From Theropithecus gelada (taxonomy: Eukaryota; Chordata; Mammalia; Primates; Cercopithecidae), in the NCBI RefSeq assembly GCF_003255815.1, contig NC_037673.1:89898902-89962901 (forward strand): a DNA stretch of 64,000 bases. Direction: 5' to 3'. Numbering within the stretch: position 1 is the first letter of the stretch; each line of letters opens with the position of its first letter. The notes beneath the pieces were generated by a model. That model saw only the letters and a program-made list of their open reading frames with translations. It did not search any database and was not told where the DNA came from. Positions 11,286-23,439 of the stretch are shown one piece after another. The position numbers were made by a program, and so were the translations under genes.

Positions 11286-12302
11286 ATGGGGAAAAAGCAG
11301 GGCAGAAAAGCTGGAAATTCAAAAAATAAGAGCACATCTCCCCCCGCAAAGGAGCACAGCTCATCGCCAGCAACGGATCAAAGCTGGACGGAGAATGACT
11401 TTGACGAGATGAGAGAAGAAGGCTTCAGTCCATCAAACTTCTCAGAGCTAAAGGAGGAATTACGTACCCAGCGCAAAGAAACTAAACATCTTGAAAAAAA
11501 AGTGGAAGAATTGATGGCTAGAGTAATTAATGCAGAGAAGGTCATAAACGAAATGAAAGAGATGAAAACCATGACACGAGAAATACGTGACAAATGCACA
11601 AGCTTCAGTAACCGACTCGATCAACTGGAAGAAAGAGTATCAGAGATTGAGGATCAAATGAATGAAATGAAGCGAGAAGAGAAACCAAAAGAAAAAAGAA
11701 GAAAAAGAAATGAACAAAGCCTGCAAGAAGTATGGGGTTATGTAAAAAGACCAAATCTACGTCTGATTGGGGTGCCTGAAAGTGAGGGGGATAATGGAAC
11801 CAAGTTGGAAAACACTCTTCAGGATATCATCCAGGAGAACTTCCCCAACCTAGTAGGGCAGGCCAACATTCAAATCCAGGAAATACAGAGAACGCCACAA
11901 AGATACTCCTCGAGAAGAGCAACTCCAAGACACATAATTGCCAGATTCACCAAAGTTGAAATGAAGGAAAAAATCTTAAGGGCAGCCAGAGAGAAAGGTC
12001 GGGTTACCCACAAAGGGAAGCCCATCAGACTAACAGCGGATCTCTCAGCAGAAACTCTCCAAGCCAGAAGAGAGTGGGGGCCAATATTCAACACTCTTAA
12101 AGAAAAGAATTTTCAACCCAGAATTTCATATCCAGCCAAACTAAGTTTCATAAGTGAAGGAGAAATAAAATCCTTTACAGATAAGCAAATGCTTAGAGAT
12201 TTTGTCACCACTAGGCCTGCCTTACAAGAGACCCTGAAGGAAGCACTAAACATGAAAAGGAACAACTGGTACCAGCCATTGCAAAAACATGCCAAAATGT
12301 AA
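11286..12302 (+). CDS. L1 ORF1 protein, intact, 338 aa
   Basis: Full-length ORF1p, the trimeric RNA-binding chaperone of L1 ribonucleoprotein particles. It starts MGKKQGRKAGNSKNKS and ends LQKHAKM. A basic N-terminus is followed by a coiled coil (about residues 50-150; repeated ELKEEL..KEVEELM-type heptads), the RRM (about 157-252; NLRLIGVPE and ARFTKVEMKEKILRAAREKG) and a C-terminal domain (about 253-338; FQPRISYPAKLSF). The length equals the usual human ORF1p length, with no stop or frameshift. The start sits in the normal place, seven bases after 'aaaaccacaaag'. Its intactness suggests a fairly young insertion. Because ORF2 is broken, this copy could only make ORF1p. Confidence 0.95.
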   Translation: MGKKQGRKAGNSKNKSTSPPAKEHSSSPATDQSWTENDFDEMREEGFSPSNFSELKEELRTQRKETKHLEKKVEELMARVINAEKVINEMKEMKTMTREIRDKCTSFSNRLDQLEERVSEIEDQMNEMKREEKPKEKRRKRNEQSLQEVWGYVKRPNLRLIGVPESEGDNGTKLENTLQDIIQENFPNLVGQANIQIQEIQRTPQRYSSRRATPRHIIARFTKVEMKEKILRAAREKGRVTHKGKPIRLTADLSAETLQARREWGPIFNTLKEKNFQPRISYPAKLSFISEGEIKSFTDKQMLRDFVTTRPALQETLKEALNMKRNNWYQPLQKHAKM

Positions 12303-12365
12303 AGACCATCGAGGCTAGGAAGAAACTGCATCAACTAACGAGCAAAATAACCAGTTAATATCATA

Positions 12366-15300
12366 ATGGCAGGATCAAGTTCACACATAACAATATTAAC
12401 CTTAAATGTAAATGGACTAAATGCTCCAATTAAAAGACATAGACTGGCAAACTGGATAAAGAGTCAAGACCCATCAGTCTGCTGTATTCAGGAGACCCAT
12501 CTCACATGCAGAGACATACATAGGCTCAAAATAAAGGGATGAAGGAAGATTTACCAAGCAAATCGAGAACAAAAAAAAGCAGGGGTTGCAATACTAGTCT
12601 CTGATAAAACAGACTTTAAACCATCAAAGATCAAAAGAGACAAAGAAGGCCATTACATAATGGTAAAGGGATCAATTCAACAGGAAGAGATATCCTAAAT
12701 ATATATGCACCCAATACAGGAGCACCCAGATTCATAAAGCAAGTCCTTAGAGACTTACAAAGAGACTTAGACTCCCATACAATAATAATGGGAGACTTCA
12801 ATACTCCACTGTCAAAATTAGAAAGATCAACGAGACAGAAAGTTAACAAGGATATCCAGGAATTGAACTCATCTCTGCAGCAAGCAGACCTAATAGACAT
12901 CTATAGAACTCTCCACCCCAAATCAACAGAATATACATTCTTCTCAGCACCACATCGCACTTATTCCAAAATTGACCACATAATTGGAAGTAAAGCACTC
13001 CTCAGCAAATGTACAAGAACAGAAATTATAACAAACTGTCTCTCAGACCACAGTGCAATCAAACTAGAACTCAGGACTAAGAAACTCAATCAAAACCACT
13101 CAACTACATGGAAACTGAACAACCTGCTCCTGAATGACTACTGGGTACATAAGGAAATGAAGGCAGAAATAAAGATGTTCTTTGAAACCAATGAGAACAA
13201 AGATACAACATACCAGAATCTCTAGGACACATTTAAAGCAGTGTGTAGAGGGAAATTTATAGCACTAAATGCCCACAAGAGAAAGCAGGAAAGATCTAAA
13301 ATTGACACTCTAACATCACAATTAAAAGAACTAGAGAAGCAAGAGCAAACACATCCGAAAGCTAGCAGAAGGCAAGAAATAACTAAGATCAGAGCAGAAC
13401 TGAAGGAGATAGAGACACAAAAAACCCTCCAAAAAATCAATGAATCCAGGAGTTGGTTTCTTGAAAAGATCAACAAAATTGACGGACCGCTAGCAAGACT
13501 AATAAAGAAGAAAAGAGAGAAGAATCAAATTGACGCAATAAAAAGTGATAAAGGAGATATCACCACCCACCCCGCAGAAATACGAACTACCATCAGAGAA
13601 TACTATAAACACCTCTACGCAAATAAACTAGAAAATCTAGAAGAAATGGATAATTTCCTGGACACTTACACTCTTCCAAGACTAAACCAGGAAGAAGTTG
13701 AATCCCTGAATAGACCAATAGCAGGCTCTGAAATTGAGGCAATAATTAACAGCCTACCAACCAAAAAAAGTCCAGGACCAGATGGATTCACAGCTGAATT
13801 CTACCAGAGGTACAAGGAGGAGCTGGTACCATTCCTTCTGAAACTATTCCAATCAATAGAAAAAGAGGGAATCCTCCCTAACTCATTTTATGAGGCCAAC
13901 ATCATCCTGATACCAAAGCCTGGCAGAGACACAACAAAAAAAGAGAATTTTAGACCAATATCCCTGATGAACATCGATGCAAAAATCCTCAATAAAATAC
14001 TGGCGAACCGGATTCAGCAGCACATCAAAAAGCTTATCTACCATGATCAAGTGGGCTTCATCCCTGGGATGCAAGGCTGGTTCAACATTCGCAAATCAAT
14101 AAACATAATCCAGTATATAAACAGAACCAAAGACAAGAACCACATGATTATCTCAATAGATGCAGAAAAGGCTTTTGACAAAATTCAACAGCCCTTCATG
14201 CTAAAAACGCTCAATAAATTTGGTATTGATGGAATGTACCTCAAAATAATAAGAGCTATTTATGACAAACCCACAGCCAATATCATACTGAATGGGCAAA
14301 AACTGGAAAAATTCCCTTTGAAAACTGGCACAAGACAGGGATGCCCTCTCTCACCACTCCTATTCAACATAGTGTTGGAAGTTCTGGCTAGGGCAATCAG
14401 GCAAGAGAAAGAAATCAAGGGTATTCAGTTAGGAAAAGAAGAAGTCAAATTGTCCCTCTTTGCAGATGACATGATTGTATATTTAGAAAACCCCATTGTC
14501 TCAGCCCCAAATCTCCTTAAGCTGATAAGCAACTTCAGCAATGTCTCAGGATACAAAATTAATGTGCAAAAATCACAAGCATTCTTATACACCAGTAACA
14601 GACAAACAGAGAGCCAAATCATGAATGAATTTCCATTCACAATCGCTTCAAAGAGAATAAAATATCTAGGAATCCAACTTACAAGGGATGTAAAGGACCT
14701 CTTCAAGGAGAACTACAAACCACTGCTCAGTGAAATAAAAGAGGACACAAACAAATGGAAGAACATACCATGCTCATGGACAGGAAGAATCAATATTGTG
14801 AAAATGGCCATACTGCCCAAGGTTATTTATAGATTCAATGCCATCCCCATCAAGCTACCAATGAGTTTCTTCACAGAATTGGAAAAAACTGCTTTAAAGT
14901 TCATATGGAACCAAAAAAGAGCCCGCATCTCCAAGACAATCCTAAGTCAAAAGAACAAAGCTGGAGGCATCACGCTACCTGACTTCAAACTATACTACAA
15001 GGCTACAGTAACCAAAACAGCATGGTACTGGTACCAAAACAGAGATATAGACCAATGGAACAAAACAGAGTCCTCAGAAATAATACCACACATCTACAGC
15101 CATCTGATCTTTGACAAACCTGAGAGAAACAAGAAATGGGGAAAGGATTCCCTATTTAATAAATGGTGCTGGGAAAATTGGCTAGCCATAAGTAGAAAGC
15201 TGAAACTGGATCCTTTCCTTACTCCTTATACGAAAATTAATTCAAGATGGATTAGAGACTTAAATGTTAGACCTAAAACCATAAAAATCCTAGAAGAAAA

Positions 15301-16191
15301 CCTAGGTAGTACCATTCAGGACATAGGCATGGGCAAAGACTTCATGTCTAAAACACCAAAAGCAACGGCAGCAAAAGCCAAAATTGACAAATGGGATCTC
15401 ATTAAACTAAAGAGCTTCTGCACAGCAAAAGAAACTACCTTCAGAGTGAACAGGCAACCTACAGAATGGGAGAAAATTTTTGCAATCTACTCATCTGACA
15501 AAGGGCTAATATCCAGAAGCTACAAAGAACTCAAACAAATTTACAAGAAAAAAACAAACAACCCCATCAAAAAGTGGGCAAAGGATATGAACAGACATTT
15601 CTCAAAAGAAGACATTCATACAGCCAACAGACACATGAAAAAATGCTCATCATCACTGGCCATCAGAGAAATGCAAATCAAAACCACAATGAGATACCAT
15701 CTCACACCAGTTAGAATGGCGATCATTAAAAAGTCAGGAAACAACAGGTCCTGGAGAGGCTGTGGAGAAATAGGAACACTTTTACACTGTTGGTGGGATT
15801 GTAAACTAGTTCAACCATTATGGAAAACAATATGGTGATTCCTCAAAGATCTAGAACTAGATGTACCATATAACCCAGCCATCCCATTACTGGGTATATA
15901 CCCAAAGGATTATAAATCATGCTGCTATAAAGACACATGCACACGTATGTTTATTGCGGCACTATTCACAATAGCAAAGACTTGGAATCAACCCAAATGT
16001 CCATCAGTGACAGACTGGATTAAGGGAAAATGTGGCACATATACACCATGGAATACTATGCAGCCATAAAAAAGGATGAGTTTGTGTCCTTTGTAGGGAC
16101 ATGGATGCAGCTGGAAACCATCATTCTTAGCAAACTATCACAAGAACAGAAAACCAAACACCGCATGTTCTCACTCATAGGTGGGAACTGA
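12366..16191 (+). pseudogene. L1 ORF2 (endonuclease/reverse transcriptase), broken
   Basis: ORF2 starts at 12366 (MAGSSSHITILTLNVNGLNA). The endonuclease Glu of CIQETHL is present, but codon 59 (Trp in the family) is TGA at 12540-12542. A deletion of about 4 bp near 12690 shifts the frame. TAG at 13223-13225 replaces a family Trp codon. Then 865 residues are open (13241-15838), holding most of the RT domain with FADD at 14459-14470, RQGCPLSPLLFN and the start of the C-terminal region. TGA at 15836-15838 replaces a family Arg codon. A further small insertion near 16025 shifts the last part. The natural stop would be at 16189-16191. With three nonsense changes and two indels it cannot yield ORF2p. 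Confidence 0.95.
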
Positions 16192-16427
16192 ACAATGAGA
16201 TCTCTTGGACTCAGGAAGGGGAACATCACACACCGGGGCCTATCATGGGGAGGGGGGAGGGGGGAGGGATTGCATTGGGAGTTATACCTGATGTAAATGA
16301 TGAGTTGATGGGTGCTGACGAGTTGATGGGTGCAGCACAGCAACATGGCACAAGTATACATATGTAACAAACCTGCACATTATGCACATGTACCCTAGAA
16401 CTTAAAGTATAATAATAATAATAATAA

Positions 16428-16442
16428 AAAATCCCCCATAAA
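16428..16442 (+). repeat. 3' target-site duplication of the L1
   Basis: aaaaatcccccataa, the partner of 10668-10682. Its left edge is blurred by the poly(A) tail. Confidence 0.8.
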
Positions 16443-17520
16443 AAACTGATAATTATGTTGCTTGAAATATATAATTTGGAGTATTTTACTCTAAGATTTT
16501 GCTTTGCTAATATTTCCTAAAACAATCAAGCTTCTAAATTACAAAATGGTACTCTGAAATATCATGAGACTTTTAATCAAATAATAAAATATCTTTTAAA
16601 ATATTACAAATTAATTTGTGTGTGCATAATAATTTCTATATTAGTATAATTAACAAGATTCCATGAATATATGGTTTCTAATTTAAAGTGACAAGAATTC
16701 TATTGGAGATTAAGAACTAGGTCAATCAATTCATTAGTAAATTCAGTCACTTTATCCTTATGGTATTTGAAGTAGCTAGTAAAATTCAGTACAAGACAAT
16801 ACGACAGCAGCCATGTAGTCTAATAGTCTTTGTTTAAAATGATGGGTTTTTGAGCAGGTTGGGTAAATACACTGCTGTACTCCATAAGAACCAGAACTAA
16901 AAGTAGTACAATGTGATACCTTTGATAACTCCAAGTTTCTTTAAAACATCATGTTATACATACCAGAAGATGGACATAATTATTTTTGATAAGTAATTGT
17001 AGGATTCATTTGTAAGAGAACATGGTTAAATATTCATAACTATAATTGTACTTCCTGTAGTTAGTGGCTATCTCAACATAGTCAAAAGGTTTATCTGAAT
17101 TGATTTTACAATCTATTCTCCATAACTCTATCAGTAGGAGACCATTTCTCTTACAGGACCATGCCTGTGAGTTTCAAAGATTACATGAGAGTAACTCTCA
17201 GCTTTGTTAGATATTATCCTTTGCACGTAGCTGCTTTGTCTGACAAGCACTTAGACTATAAAGTTTAACGGAAGTGCCATGTTTTCTGTTCTAATTGATC
17301 ACTGATTGGCCAAACACTGTTTACTGGACTGTTTATGTAAAAAGCACTGTGCCAGCTTAAGGAGGAATATAAAAATCTACAGTACAGCCTTGCCTACCTA
17401 GCTGGAAAGGCAAGTTAAATGCATGTGTACCAAGATGTCCTGGTTGATCCAACCTGAGAGTAGACAGAACAATTCTTCCCAATACTACACTATTTGGCTT
17501 CAGGGTTTAATTTGCATGAG
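16443..17520. other. Intronic DNA, nothing recognised
   Basis: AT-rich sequence after the L1. No open frame of note, no exon-like segment in host-gene phase, and no repeat that I can name. Confidence 0.5.
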
Positions 17521-17599
17521 TATTTGTATTGGAAGAGCAGGGGACCAAAAGCTCTGGCTGGGTACAAAATCTAGATCTACTCAGTATTTATCAGATATG

Positions 17600-17780
17600 T
17601 GTATCAGTGGGTAAGTAATAATTATCTTCAATGCCAATGTCCTTATGTTTAACATGAGAGTAACAATAGTATATCTTTTATAAGATTATAGAGAGAATCA
17701 AATTAGATAACACATATAAAATGCTTAGCATAGTGCCTGATAACTAATAAGTGAACAGCAAATGTTGGTTACTTGAGGAA
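17600..17780 (+). repeat. MIR SINE
   Basis: 'agagagaatcaaattagataacacatataaaatgcttagcatagtgcctgataac' is the MIR 3' half. Confidence 0.7.
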
Positions 17781-18990
17781 GTAGATTCCCTAGTGTGAGT
17801 TTTCTCTTTAGGAGAGTGGTTAAGCCTGAAGCTAAATAAATTGTTTTCGGATAAACTTTGTGAGATTTGAGTTCCAAACAGTACGGCTTGGGAGCTAAGG
17901 AAACAAAATCAGATTCTGGGCTTGGGAGGGAGCAAGCTTTGCCTTTCTGCTTGGAATACAGTGAGGCCTGAGGAGTTGTGATGACCTTTGGCACCACATG
18001 GCTTTAGAGTTTGGAGAGCACCAGGAGAGAAGCAATATTCTTACAAGAGACACTGCTCCTAAGTGCCTTTTGGGAACCAAACATCAAGGTGGATGGGAGA
18101 GAATACGGGGCACAGGTCCTGAGCAGATGCGAGATAACAAAAATTACCAGAAATGACTGGAGCTATTTACACAAGGAAAGGCTATGAACCTCATTTGTAT
18201 ACTAACAGGCTGGTAGGGCCTAATGACATTAGCCTCATTCATATATAAACACAATAAAAATATAAGGCAGCGCATGCTAAGGGCAAATAAAGTAGCCAAG
18301 ATGAAAGTTCAGTATGAAGTTCAGGGGAGGAACAGATCAGTGTAGGATGGAGCATTCAAAGCTCTGAAACATCAGCTGGCCTTTGCAGACTGGTGGAAGC
18401 TAAGTAGTTTATGGCAGGTCTTTAAGTAGGAAAGACAGGTGAGCCAAGGTGTGGAGTGAACGCATGCTTGGGGCTTTGGGGACAACTGTTACAGGAGTAA
18501 GTGGGTGGTGTGTGCAAGGAAATAGTGGGGAAAAGGTTAGAAAACTATTCTGGATCATATTTGAATGGTGAAGACACTTGGGTCCTGCAGGTGATAGGGA
18601 ATTAGAGAAGAAAGATTTTGATTTGGGAAACCTACAATGAAACTAGTAATTGATAAAGTAATCAGACTTCGCTTGTGGTACGGAATAGGAGAGACGCACA
18701 GGAGTATGAGAAAATGGTGAAAAGCTCTTCCTAGATGAAGTGGGACTACAATGAGATGTAATATTATACTGACATAACATTACTTACCATTTTCTTAAAA
18801 AGCATTTACAGGGGGAAAAAAGAAACTAATTAAGAGAAGCACGGTCTTATATTACTCCTCAATTTCCATTCAGAATTTTCTGGTGATTACTACTCTATGC
18901 TCCAACGGATATAGCTGTAGGCCACAGCTTGCTTGTTCGTAAGTTGCACAAGCACTCTTCATGATACACTGAAATTCCCAGTGTTAATCT
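17781..18990. other. Intronic DNA, possibly an old LTR in part
   Basis: 17790-18140 is moderately GC-rich with purine blocks and looks like old interspersed repeat sequence, but I cannot name it. The rest shows nothing. No host exon was found. Confidence 0.3.
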
Positions 18991-18994
18991 AATA

Positions 18995-19022
18995 CTCTTT
19001 CTCTCTCTCTCTCTCTCTCTCT
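18995..19022 (+). repeat. (TC)n microsatellite
   Basis: About 13 CT units ending '...ctctctctaggtc'. On the plus strand this resembles a splice acceptor, but no plus-strand gene follows. Confidence 0.95.
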
Positions 19023-19365
19023 AGGTCTAATTCAGATTGTGCTTTGGAAACATAACTGCATTCCTACAATTTTTTTAGGCATTTCAAACCCTGCATATTG
19101 ATACATTTCTATATAATGGTAATTGTGATAGAACAGTGTCATATAAAAAATATAGTTTTCTCTCATTCAGAGTCCTTGAAATAAATTCTTTCAAATAGGT
19201 TGGTAAAGCAATTTAATGCTTTTGTTTGCTGCTAACCCAACTGAATGTTGATACATGCCACTGGTTTACATCCTTCTTCTAATGTTTGCCTAGGAAAAAA
19301 ACTGTTATTCAACTCAAGTAATGACTAGGTTTTTCGAGGACATTCTTATAACTACCCATACTCAC

Positions 19366-19505
19366 TTGAGCTCTTCAGCAAGATTCTCAGTAAAAGTCCA
19401 TCACGATGCAGAAGGGTTTCCAGAAGCAAGTTCCAGTTACAACCTGGCTGGGATAAGAGCAGTTTCAATTGACCCTCAGCTTTCAGTCCTCCAGTTGATG
19501 GAGTC
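19366..19505 (-). CDS. KIAA0825: KIAA0825 coding exon 9 of window (last one seen)
   Basis: 140-bp exon, phase 2 to 1. Acceptor ctttatcttgcattttgaaag (above 19505), modest; donor CTCAA|GTGAGTATG (19357-19365), strong. It reads RTPSTGGLKAEGQLKLLLSQ, then PGCNWNLLLETLLHRDGLLL and RILLKSS, ending one base into the next codon. The Leu-rich half is probably a helix. The following exon must lie below position 1 or was missed; I searched the remaining 19 kb by eye for the expected continuation and did not find it. Confidence 0.9.
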
Positions 19506-20564
19506 CTTTCAAAATGCAAGATAAAGATAGAGTAATGAAGTTAATTTATCTATGAAATTAATAGCCTTAAAGTACAGATGTAATGCTAGCTCCTTTAAAT
19601 GTCAATTCCTACCAGATTACTCTGAAAATGCTTTCATGCTTACTTACTTTAGGGTTGCCTGGGGAAGGAATTACATTTAATCTCAACTAGCTAAAAGCAA
19701 ATTAACATTTGGTACCCTGCCAAATTTAAAACTGATACAAAATACCCATGCCTATATTTCATGGAACTATGTCTGGTTTTGTTTCGTGGAGGGAAGAAAA
19801 ACTATTTATGCATTTTTTGGAATGCATTCATTTGTTTATTCACCTAATATATGAATGCCTACTATGTGCTATTAACTCCTTTCATTATTAATTGAGAGAA
19901 GTTCTGATGGGTTTCGCTAGTTTGTAATTTGCTATATACTGTGCTCTATACTGTGATTGCAGATGAAAAAAATTCAAAGCTTCTGTCAAGGATGAATTGT
20001 AATCTAATTATTTAATATGTAAAGCCTTACATCAACATTCAATTATCAGAACTACTGCTGTTACACTGTTACCTACTTGCGTAATCATTTCATCAAAGGG
20101 AAAGAATTCCAAGGCAGATATGCTTCTGCTTGAAAAATTATCATCAGTGTTGAACAGAAAATAGAAATCAGGTCTCTCACATCACCACTTTCATTTACCA
20201 GTGAATCAGCAGGAGAGCAAAGGAACTGATAACATTATTTACTTTTCCCTTCTAAAATCTAGAAATCTAAAATTTAGATTGGCTAACAGTCAAAAAATGA
20301 GAAATCAACTTACAAGGAGAACAACAACAAAAAAGGCAGGAAATAGTTAAACTCAATCTGGTGACAGCCTTAAGGACATGGGAATAGGGCGGCATGGGGA
20401 AGGGAAGGGGGACTGAGCAATCTAGAGGTGAGAATGGGAGCATCATATGCTTCAGGGTGGAAAGTAATTCAGAGCAAAGGGTATCACTGAGAGAGGCAAT
20501 TGGCAGCACTATCATTAGCAGATGCAATTTACTGTGTTTTAAGCCATCCAGTTATCAACACAGT

Positions 20565-20780
20565 CTAGACCAGTGGTTTTCAAAGCTTGGGCCCCAAACA
20601 AGCAGCATCAACATCACCTGAGAACTTGTTTAAAATCCTAATTCTCCAGCCTCATCTCATCAGAAATTCTGGGGTGGGGAGTGGAGGCGGGGAGCAGGGG
20701 ACAGGGCAGAAATCTGTGTTTCGACAATCTTTCTCCAGGAGATTCTGTTGCATGCATGGTAAGGCTTGATGCATGTAGGC
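20565..20780 (+). mobile_element. MER5-like DNA transposon remnant
   Basis: 'agaccagtggttttcaaagcttgggcc' ... 'catcaacatcacctgagaacttgtttaaaatcctaattctccag' is typical MER5-type sequence, with 'cagaaatctgtgttt' nearer the end. Confidence 0.75.
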
Positions 20781-20873
20781 AGTGCTTTCTGAAGCACAGG
20801 CAGTAGGGTTAGGACCAGTTAGCATCCTCTTTCCTGCCTCTGTGTTTGCGCAGGTCCACCTTGGCTGCACCCA

Positions 20874-21221
20874 CAATGGGCTAAATGTTTGTGCTCCCCC
20901 TCCTCAAAATTCATATGTTGAAACTCTAATCCCAATGTATCCGGTGATGGGGGCTTTGGGAGATAACTGGGTTCATGAAAGTGGAGACCCCATGAATGGG
21001 ATTACAGTCCTTCTAAAAGAGGCTAGAGAATTAGCCTGACCTCTTTCTGCATAAGGATACAAGAAGTTCACTCTGGGAAACCTGGAAGAAGGCCTTCACT
21101 AGTATGCAACTGTGCTGTATCTCATCTTAGACTTTCACCCTCCAGAACCATGAGAAATAAATGTGTGTTAAGCCACCCAGTCTATGGTATATTGGTTATA
21201 GCAGCCAGAGCTAAGATACCA
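20874..21221 (+). mobile_element. MLT1-like LTR (MaLR)
   Basis: 'aaatgtttgtgctccccctcctcaaaattcatatgttgaaactctaatcccaatgt' opens it, and 'taagccacccagtctatggtatattggttatagcagcc' closes it. Solo and diverged. Confidence 0.85.
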
Positions 21222-22190
21222 TCCGTGCAATAATTCCCTATAACCTTTTATCTTTATCTTAATCCTACTCTTCCTTTAATTTGCCACAAAAAATTCACTA
21301 TCCCAGTGAAGTCTTCACTAGAAATTTATCTTCACAGTGGCAAGCTTACACATTTTAGCACTTTATTATTTCATCAACTAAAGTTTTATCTGTTCAATTC
21401 ACCCAGATTCAAACTTTGTGAAGACACTTGCTTTATATCCAAAAGCTTCTACTAGTGAACTAAGCACATTTAAAGGCTTTCTAAATGTTAAGTGATTGAT
21501 TTTTCTGCTCATAAATGAGTAGGCAAACTTATAGAAAAAAAAAATGATGAGGACGCATTGCCAAAAGGCTGGCTGAAACAAAAGTGAGAAGATTCAAAGA
21601 CACAAAATGAAAAAGTCCCGGATCACCTCCCCCTTGGCTTGGAATGGTGTTTGGAACATCTCATAACCTTATGATACACAAAATCCATCAGCTTGTGCTT
21701 AAACTTTGGGCCAACTCAGGTTTCCCATGTAAAACTCTGATAACATGTCTCAAATTGGAATAACTCCTTAGGCAATTGGTGGGGCACTGTTAGCTAGGAA
21801 ACCTCCCTCCTTGGGTGAGTGGTAAAGAGAGAAGAAGGGTGTTACTAAACTCAAGGGCCAGAGGAATCAAGTCTATCAGTTCTGAACATCCCAGGAGTTC
21901 TGAATTATTTTGCAGATTAGTCTGGGTCTGACTTCTGCAGTAGTTCCAAATGTGGTGCCAAAGGAAGAATTCACTAGCTGAGCCTTTGGACTAAAAATCT
22001 AAAACAGATCCTCACAATGGCTGTCCCTAGTTCCATCCTAAAGCCTAAACACTGACTTCTAGATGCTCCTTTGGGGTTCAATGGATGAAAAATGCTACTT
22101 GGTAGTAAGTTGTATACTAACATTGATTTGGGTTTTGAACATTTCCTACCTGTATATTATGCTTGAGTTGAGTGCTAACTTAAGGCATTT
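21222..22190. other. Intronic DNA, nothing firmly recognised
   Basis: No named repeat or exon. 21600-22080 is less AT-rich and may be an old repeat. Confidence 0.3.
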
Positions 22191-22194
22191 AATG

Positions 22195-22410
22195 AACTGA
22201 AAGATCCCATTTGGCTGGAGTGTAGAAAGGAAAGGGAATCTTTGAGAGCTAGTCTGAAGGAGGAGCCGAGAGCTAGATTGTGGAGGGCCTTAATATCCCA
22301 AGGTGTGGATTTTAGGCCCATTGGAAAGTTTAAGGCAGAGGAGTTTCCTGATCTGGTTGCAGTGTGGTGAATGGATTGGACATGGTTAGTGTTTTCCTTA
22401 GCCCTTCAGT
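22195..22410 (-). repeat. Probable L2 LINE remnant
   Basis: 'gattgtggagggccttaatatcccaaggtgtggattttaggcccattgg' resembles the reverse strand of L2 coding sequence. Confidence 0.5.
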
Positions 22411-22749
22411 CATGGAATAAAATCATTTGAATGTCACTTTATACCACTGTATCTGAATACCTGGTTATAAATAAAATCTCTCCTTTACCAGATGGAAAGC
22501 TGTTTGTTGACATGTACCTCAATTCTTGGATCTTTCAACTTATCACAGATTTTTAAATGTACAGTAGAATGACTCACTATGAGGAAAAATAAAATAGTAC
22601 AAACATTCTTCAATCACCAAGCTCTGAGTAATAAATGCATTGAGGAATCTGTGTTGGGCATATGGAGAAGCATATGTTCCCTCAGCCTTTGAGCTGGTGG
22701 AGCTGTGAAAGTGAGATTAGCCTTACAAAAAATGACAGAAAGGGAAATT

Positions 22750-22750
22750 T

Positions 22751-22793
<43 letters not shown>

Positions 22794-22813
22794 ACACACA
22801 CGTATGTATGTAT
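22750..22813 (+). repeat. (TA)n(CA)n compound microsatellite
   Basis: (TA)5 followed by about 24 CA units with one TA break, then (GTAT)3. Likely polymorphic. Confidence 0.95.
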
Positions 22814-23439
22814 CAAATATGTACATGTTGAATTCTACCGTAATACAAAGAGGGGAAAATGTTATAAATCCCATAGAACTCATAAATCTTGTATTAGAAG
22901 ACAGGATGAATTTATGACGGGGTTGTACTCAGCTGATACTCCAATAAGTGCTGTATTTCTGGGGCACAAACTGGCCTAAAGAATTTTTAAATTCCAAGTA
23001 GTAATGGGGTCCAAGCATTACTGGTTTATGAAACTATCAAACTATTTTTATAAAATCATTGTGAAAAATCTTAGCTACATTCAGGTATGTTTATGAAAAT
23101 TCATCAATTAGTTCCCAAACTTTCTTCAAGTTTTTGGTATGTACTCATGCTGCAATAGAATGTTTAAACAAAATCTTAGCTGTATCAGTCATACTGTCCT
23201 AATTTCCAACTTGATGTGAGGTAAGGCTCAGGCCAAGAGAAGGCTCTGCAGTAGGTTCAGACTAGGATATGAGTAGCCTTATTGCTCAGGCCACATGACC
23301 ATGGGGTACATTGTTCCTACCATTTATATATCATGCAGAAGCTGCAAGACTAGCAGAAAATTGGAATGAACTCCAAAATTCATAGCTTGGGAATGACATT
23401 CAGTGGTGCTAGAACACTGTCCCTCAAGACTTGATACTT

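Larger units (their letters stand above)
10683..16427 (+). mobile_element. Near full-length primate L1 (L1PA-type), 5'UTR partly missing
   Basis: The element starts within the L1 5'UTR (gaggggcgcctgcc), has ORF1, a 63-bp inter-ORF spacer, ORF2, a 3'UTR with a G-rich purine tract (16246-16269) and an (AAT)n/A tail. It is flanked by a target-site duplication aaaactcccccataa (10668-10682) and aaaaatcccccataa (about 16428-16442), with one mismatch. It inserted next to an older minus-strand L1 fragment. It is antisense to the host gene KIAA0825. Part of the 5' promoter region is absent, so it is probably 5'-truncated by a few hundred bases relative to a complete copy. Confidence 0.95.

Noticed and set aside
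18995..19030. Pyrimidine run followed by AG on the plus strand (acceptor-like)
   Set aside because: It is a (TC)n microsatellite; no plus-strand exon follows and the host gene is on the minus strand.
1..19365. Search for the next KIAA0825 exon after 19366-19505
   Set aside because: I looked by eye on the minus strand for the expected continuation after ...RILLKSS and found no segment with proper splice sites and phase; it is probably outside the window.
22662..22979. 105-codon frame with a His-Thr repeat
   Set aside because: The repeat is just the translated (CA)n microsatellite; the rest has no family signal.
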